From Candidatus Hydrogenedentota bacterium (GTDB lineage Bacteria > Hydrogenedentota > Hydrogenedentia > Hydrogenedentales > CAITNO01), in contig JAKLHG010000271.1 of the NCBI GenBank assembly GCA_022710255.1, positions 1-5,824 of the forward strand: a DNA stretch of 5,824 nt. The letters run 5' to 3'. This document shows positions 5,123 to 5,824 of the stretch, in pieces. How positions within the stretch are numbered: the first letter of the stretch is position 1; each line of letters starts with the position of its first letter. A program made the position numbers and the translations under genes. The notes beneath the pieces were generated by a model. The model was not told the DNA's origin. It did not search any database and was given only the letters and a program-made list of their open reading frames with translations.

Positions 5123-5824
5123 TTACTGTTCTTGCGTTGACATGAACTCGGGAAATGTATTTACCGGGCAAGGGATCCTGCAATTTTCGACAGATATACC
5201 TTGGGCGCGAAGTATTTCCATGCGCAGCAACAAGGCGGCACCATAAAGCAGATTTAACGCCACGACAGGGGCGCTACGCATTGCGGGGTTCTCGAAAATA
5301 GTACCCTGTGCCCAATCATTGAAGGCACCCATGGCGGGACCGCACCAGATTTGATAGTCATCAATATGGTCCTTCTCGCCGACACAAGCCCATTTTACAG
5401 CATTGCCGAGGTACCAGCGAAATATCAATGCCATTTTATGTTTAGGATTTTTTGTTGCAATCTCCAGCTGCCGTGGATTTGTTTTTCTAAAGTATTCCTT
5501 TGTTTCTTGCCAGATATCGTCGAAGGACTTCTGAAACACTTTTTTTTCCAGGTCATATCGTTGGTCCTTGGGAATGTCATCAATACTGATATACTGTACA
5601 TAAAAATCATGTAGTTTTCTTGCGCGTTCAGCAAAATGCGTCCCTTTCTTGAGTACTTGAACCGTCCCTCCCCGCTCAAACAGGTCGGCGGCAGGTGCGT
5701 TTGTGACATCTGTCTGTGCGGCTTGCGCTAACAGGGTGCGCACCTGTGGGGAAGTGCCTGATTCCAGACAAGCCTGATTTATAGAACCGGTGACGATATA
5801 GGCGGCACCCATGGAAAATGCCGC
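5123..5824 (-). CDS. pfaD: PfaD-family enoyl reductase, C-terminal part (5' end beyond the window)
   Basis: The frame enters from the right edge and gives 233 residues to the TAA at 5125-5123. It corresponds to the C-terminal two fifths of PfaD, an FMN-dependent enoyl reductase related to nitronate monooxygenase that acts in trans with polyunsaturated fatty acid synthases and trans-AT or iterative polyketide synthases, reducing enoyl-thioester intermediates. Seen here are the end of the TIM barrel with its phosphate-binding turn (GAAYIVTGSINQA), the PAADLFERGGTVQVLKKGTHF segment, the FARWYLG-like FRWYLGNAVKWA, and the family hallmark DYQIWCGPAMGAFNDW, followed by the C-terminal VALNLLYGAA and LRAQG. 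Members are about 500-550 aa, so the N-terminal barrel lies outside. The C-terminus looks intact. Whether it serves lipid or polyketide synthesis depends on neighbours beyond the window. lspA follows after 239 bp in the same direction; the two have no known functional link. Confidence 0.93.
   Translation of the reverse strand, partial: AAFSMGAAYIVTGSINQACLESGTSPQVRTLLAQAAQTDVTNAPAADLFERGGTVQVLKKGTHFAERARKLHDFYVQYISIDDIPKDQRYDLEKKVFQKSFDDIWQETKEYFRKTNPRQLEIATKNPKHKMALIFRWYLGNAVKWACVGEKDHIDDYQIWCGPAMGAFNDWAQGTIFENPAMRSAPVVALNLLYGAALLLRMEILRAQGISVENCRIPCPVNTFPEFMSTQEQ

Noticed and set aside
1..5824. CRISPR arrays, tRNA or rRNA genes, insertion sequences
   Set aside because: No regularly spaced repeats, no tRNA cloverleaf with a T-arm, no rRNA-like conserved stretches and no transposase frame were seen on either strand.

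Overview
This window looks like a piece of a Gram-negative bacterial chromosome with moderate GC content. All five recognisable protein genes lie on the minus strand. Four features suggest the Planctomycetes-Verrucomicrobia-Lentisphaerae (PVC) group, or a similar lineage: a secreted GxGYxYP-family protein, a PfaD-type enoyl reductase, a helix-turn-helix (HTH) plus WYL regulator, and a sigma-54 promoter that matches consensus. This is inference from gene families; no ribosomal or phylogenetic marker is present.

Layout from the right edge, in the direction of transcription of the minus-strand genes. The C-terminal 233 residues of a PfaD-family flavin enoyl reductase run in from the right edge and stop at 5123. 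After 238 bp without a clear gene comes lspA, lipoprotein signal peptidase II (4883-4338), probably read from a TTG start. Next is a 342-bp intergenic region (3996-4337). A minus-strand pair follows: a secreted 604-aa GxGYxYP protein (3995-2181) and, 149 bp on, a secreted 291-aa protein with a helical N-terminal half and a probable NTF2-like C-terminal domain (2031-1156). A strong intrinsic terminator closes this pair at 1128-1096. At the left edge is the 5' part of an HTH-WYL transcriptional regulator (805-1, cut by the window).

The most interesting part is the plus-strand signal inside 3996-4337. It contains a sigma-54 -24/-12 element that fits TGGCACG-N4-TTGCW exactly (4133-4148), a downstream sigma-70-like promoter (4182-4210), a 12-bp palindrome at its start site, and a GC-rich hairpin with a T-run (4251-4287). 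No convincing protein lies between them, so this looks like an undescribed small-RNA gene of about 129 nt (sigma-54 start) or 71 nt (sigma-70 start). It converges on lspA, which has no visible terminator of its own, so the two transcripts may overlap in antisense.

A second unexplained element lies at 974-1094, between the terminator of the secreted-protein unit and the WYL gene. It has a perfect 12-bp inverted repeat nested inside a closing stem, with further pairing towards the loop. It could be a structured RNA or a small palindromic repeat element; I do not recognise it.
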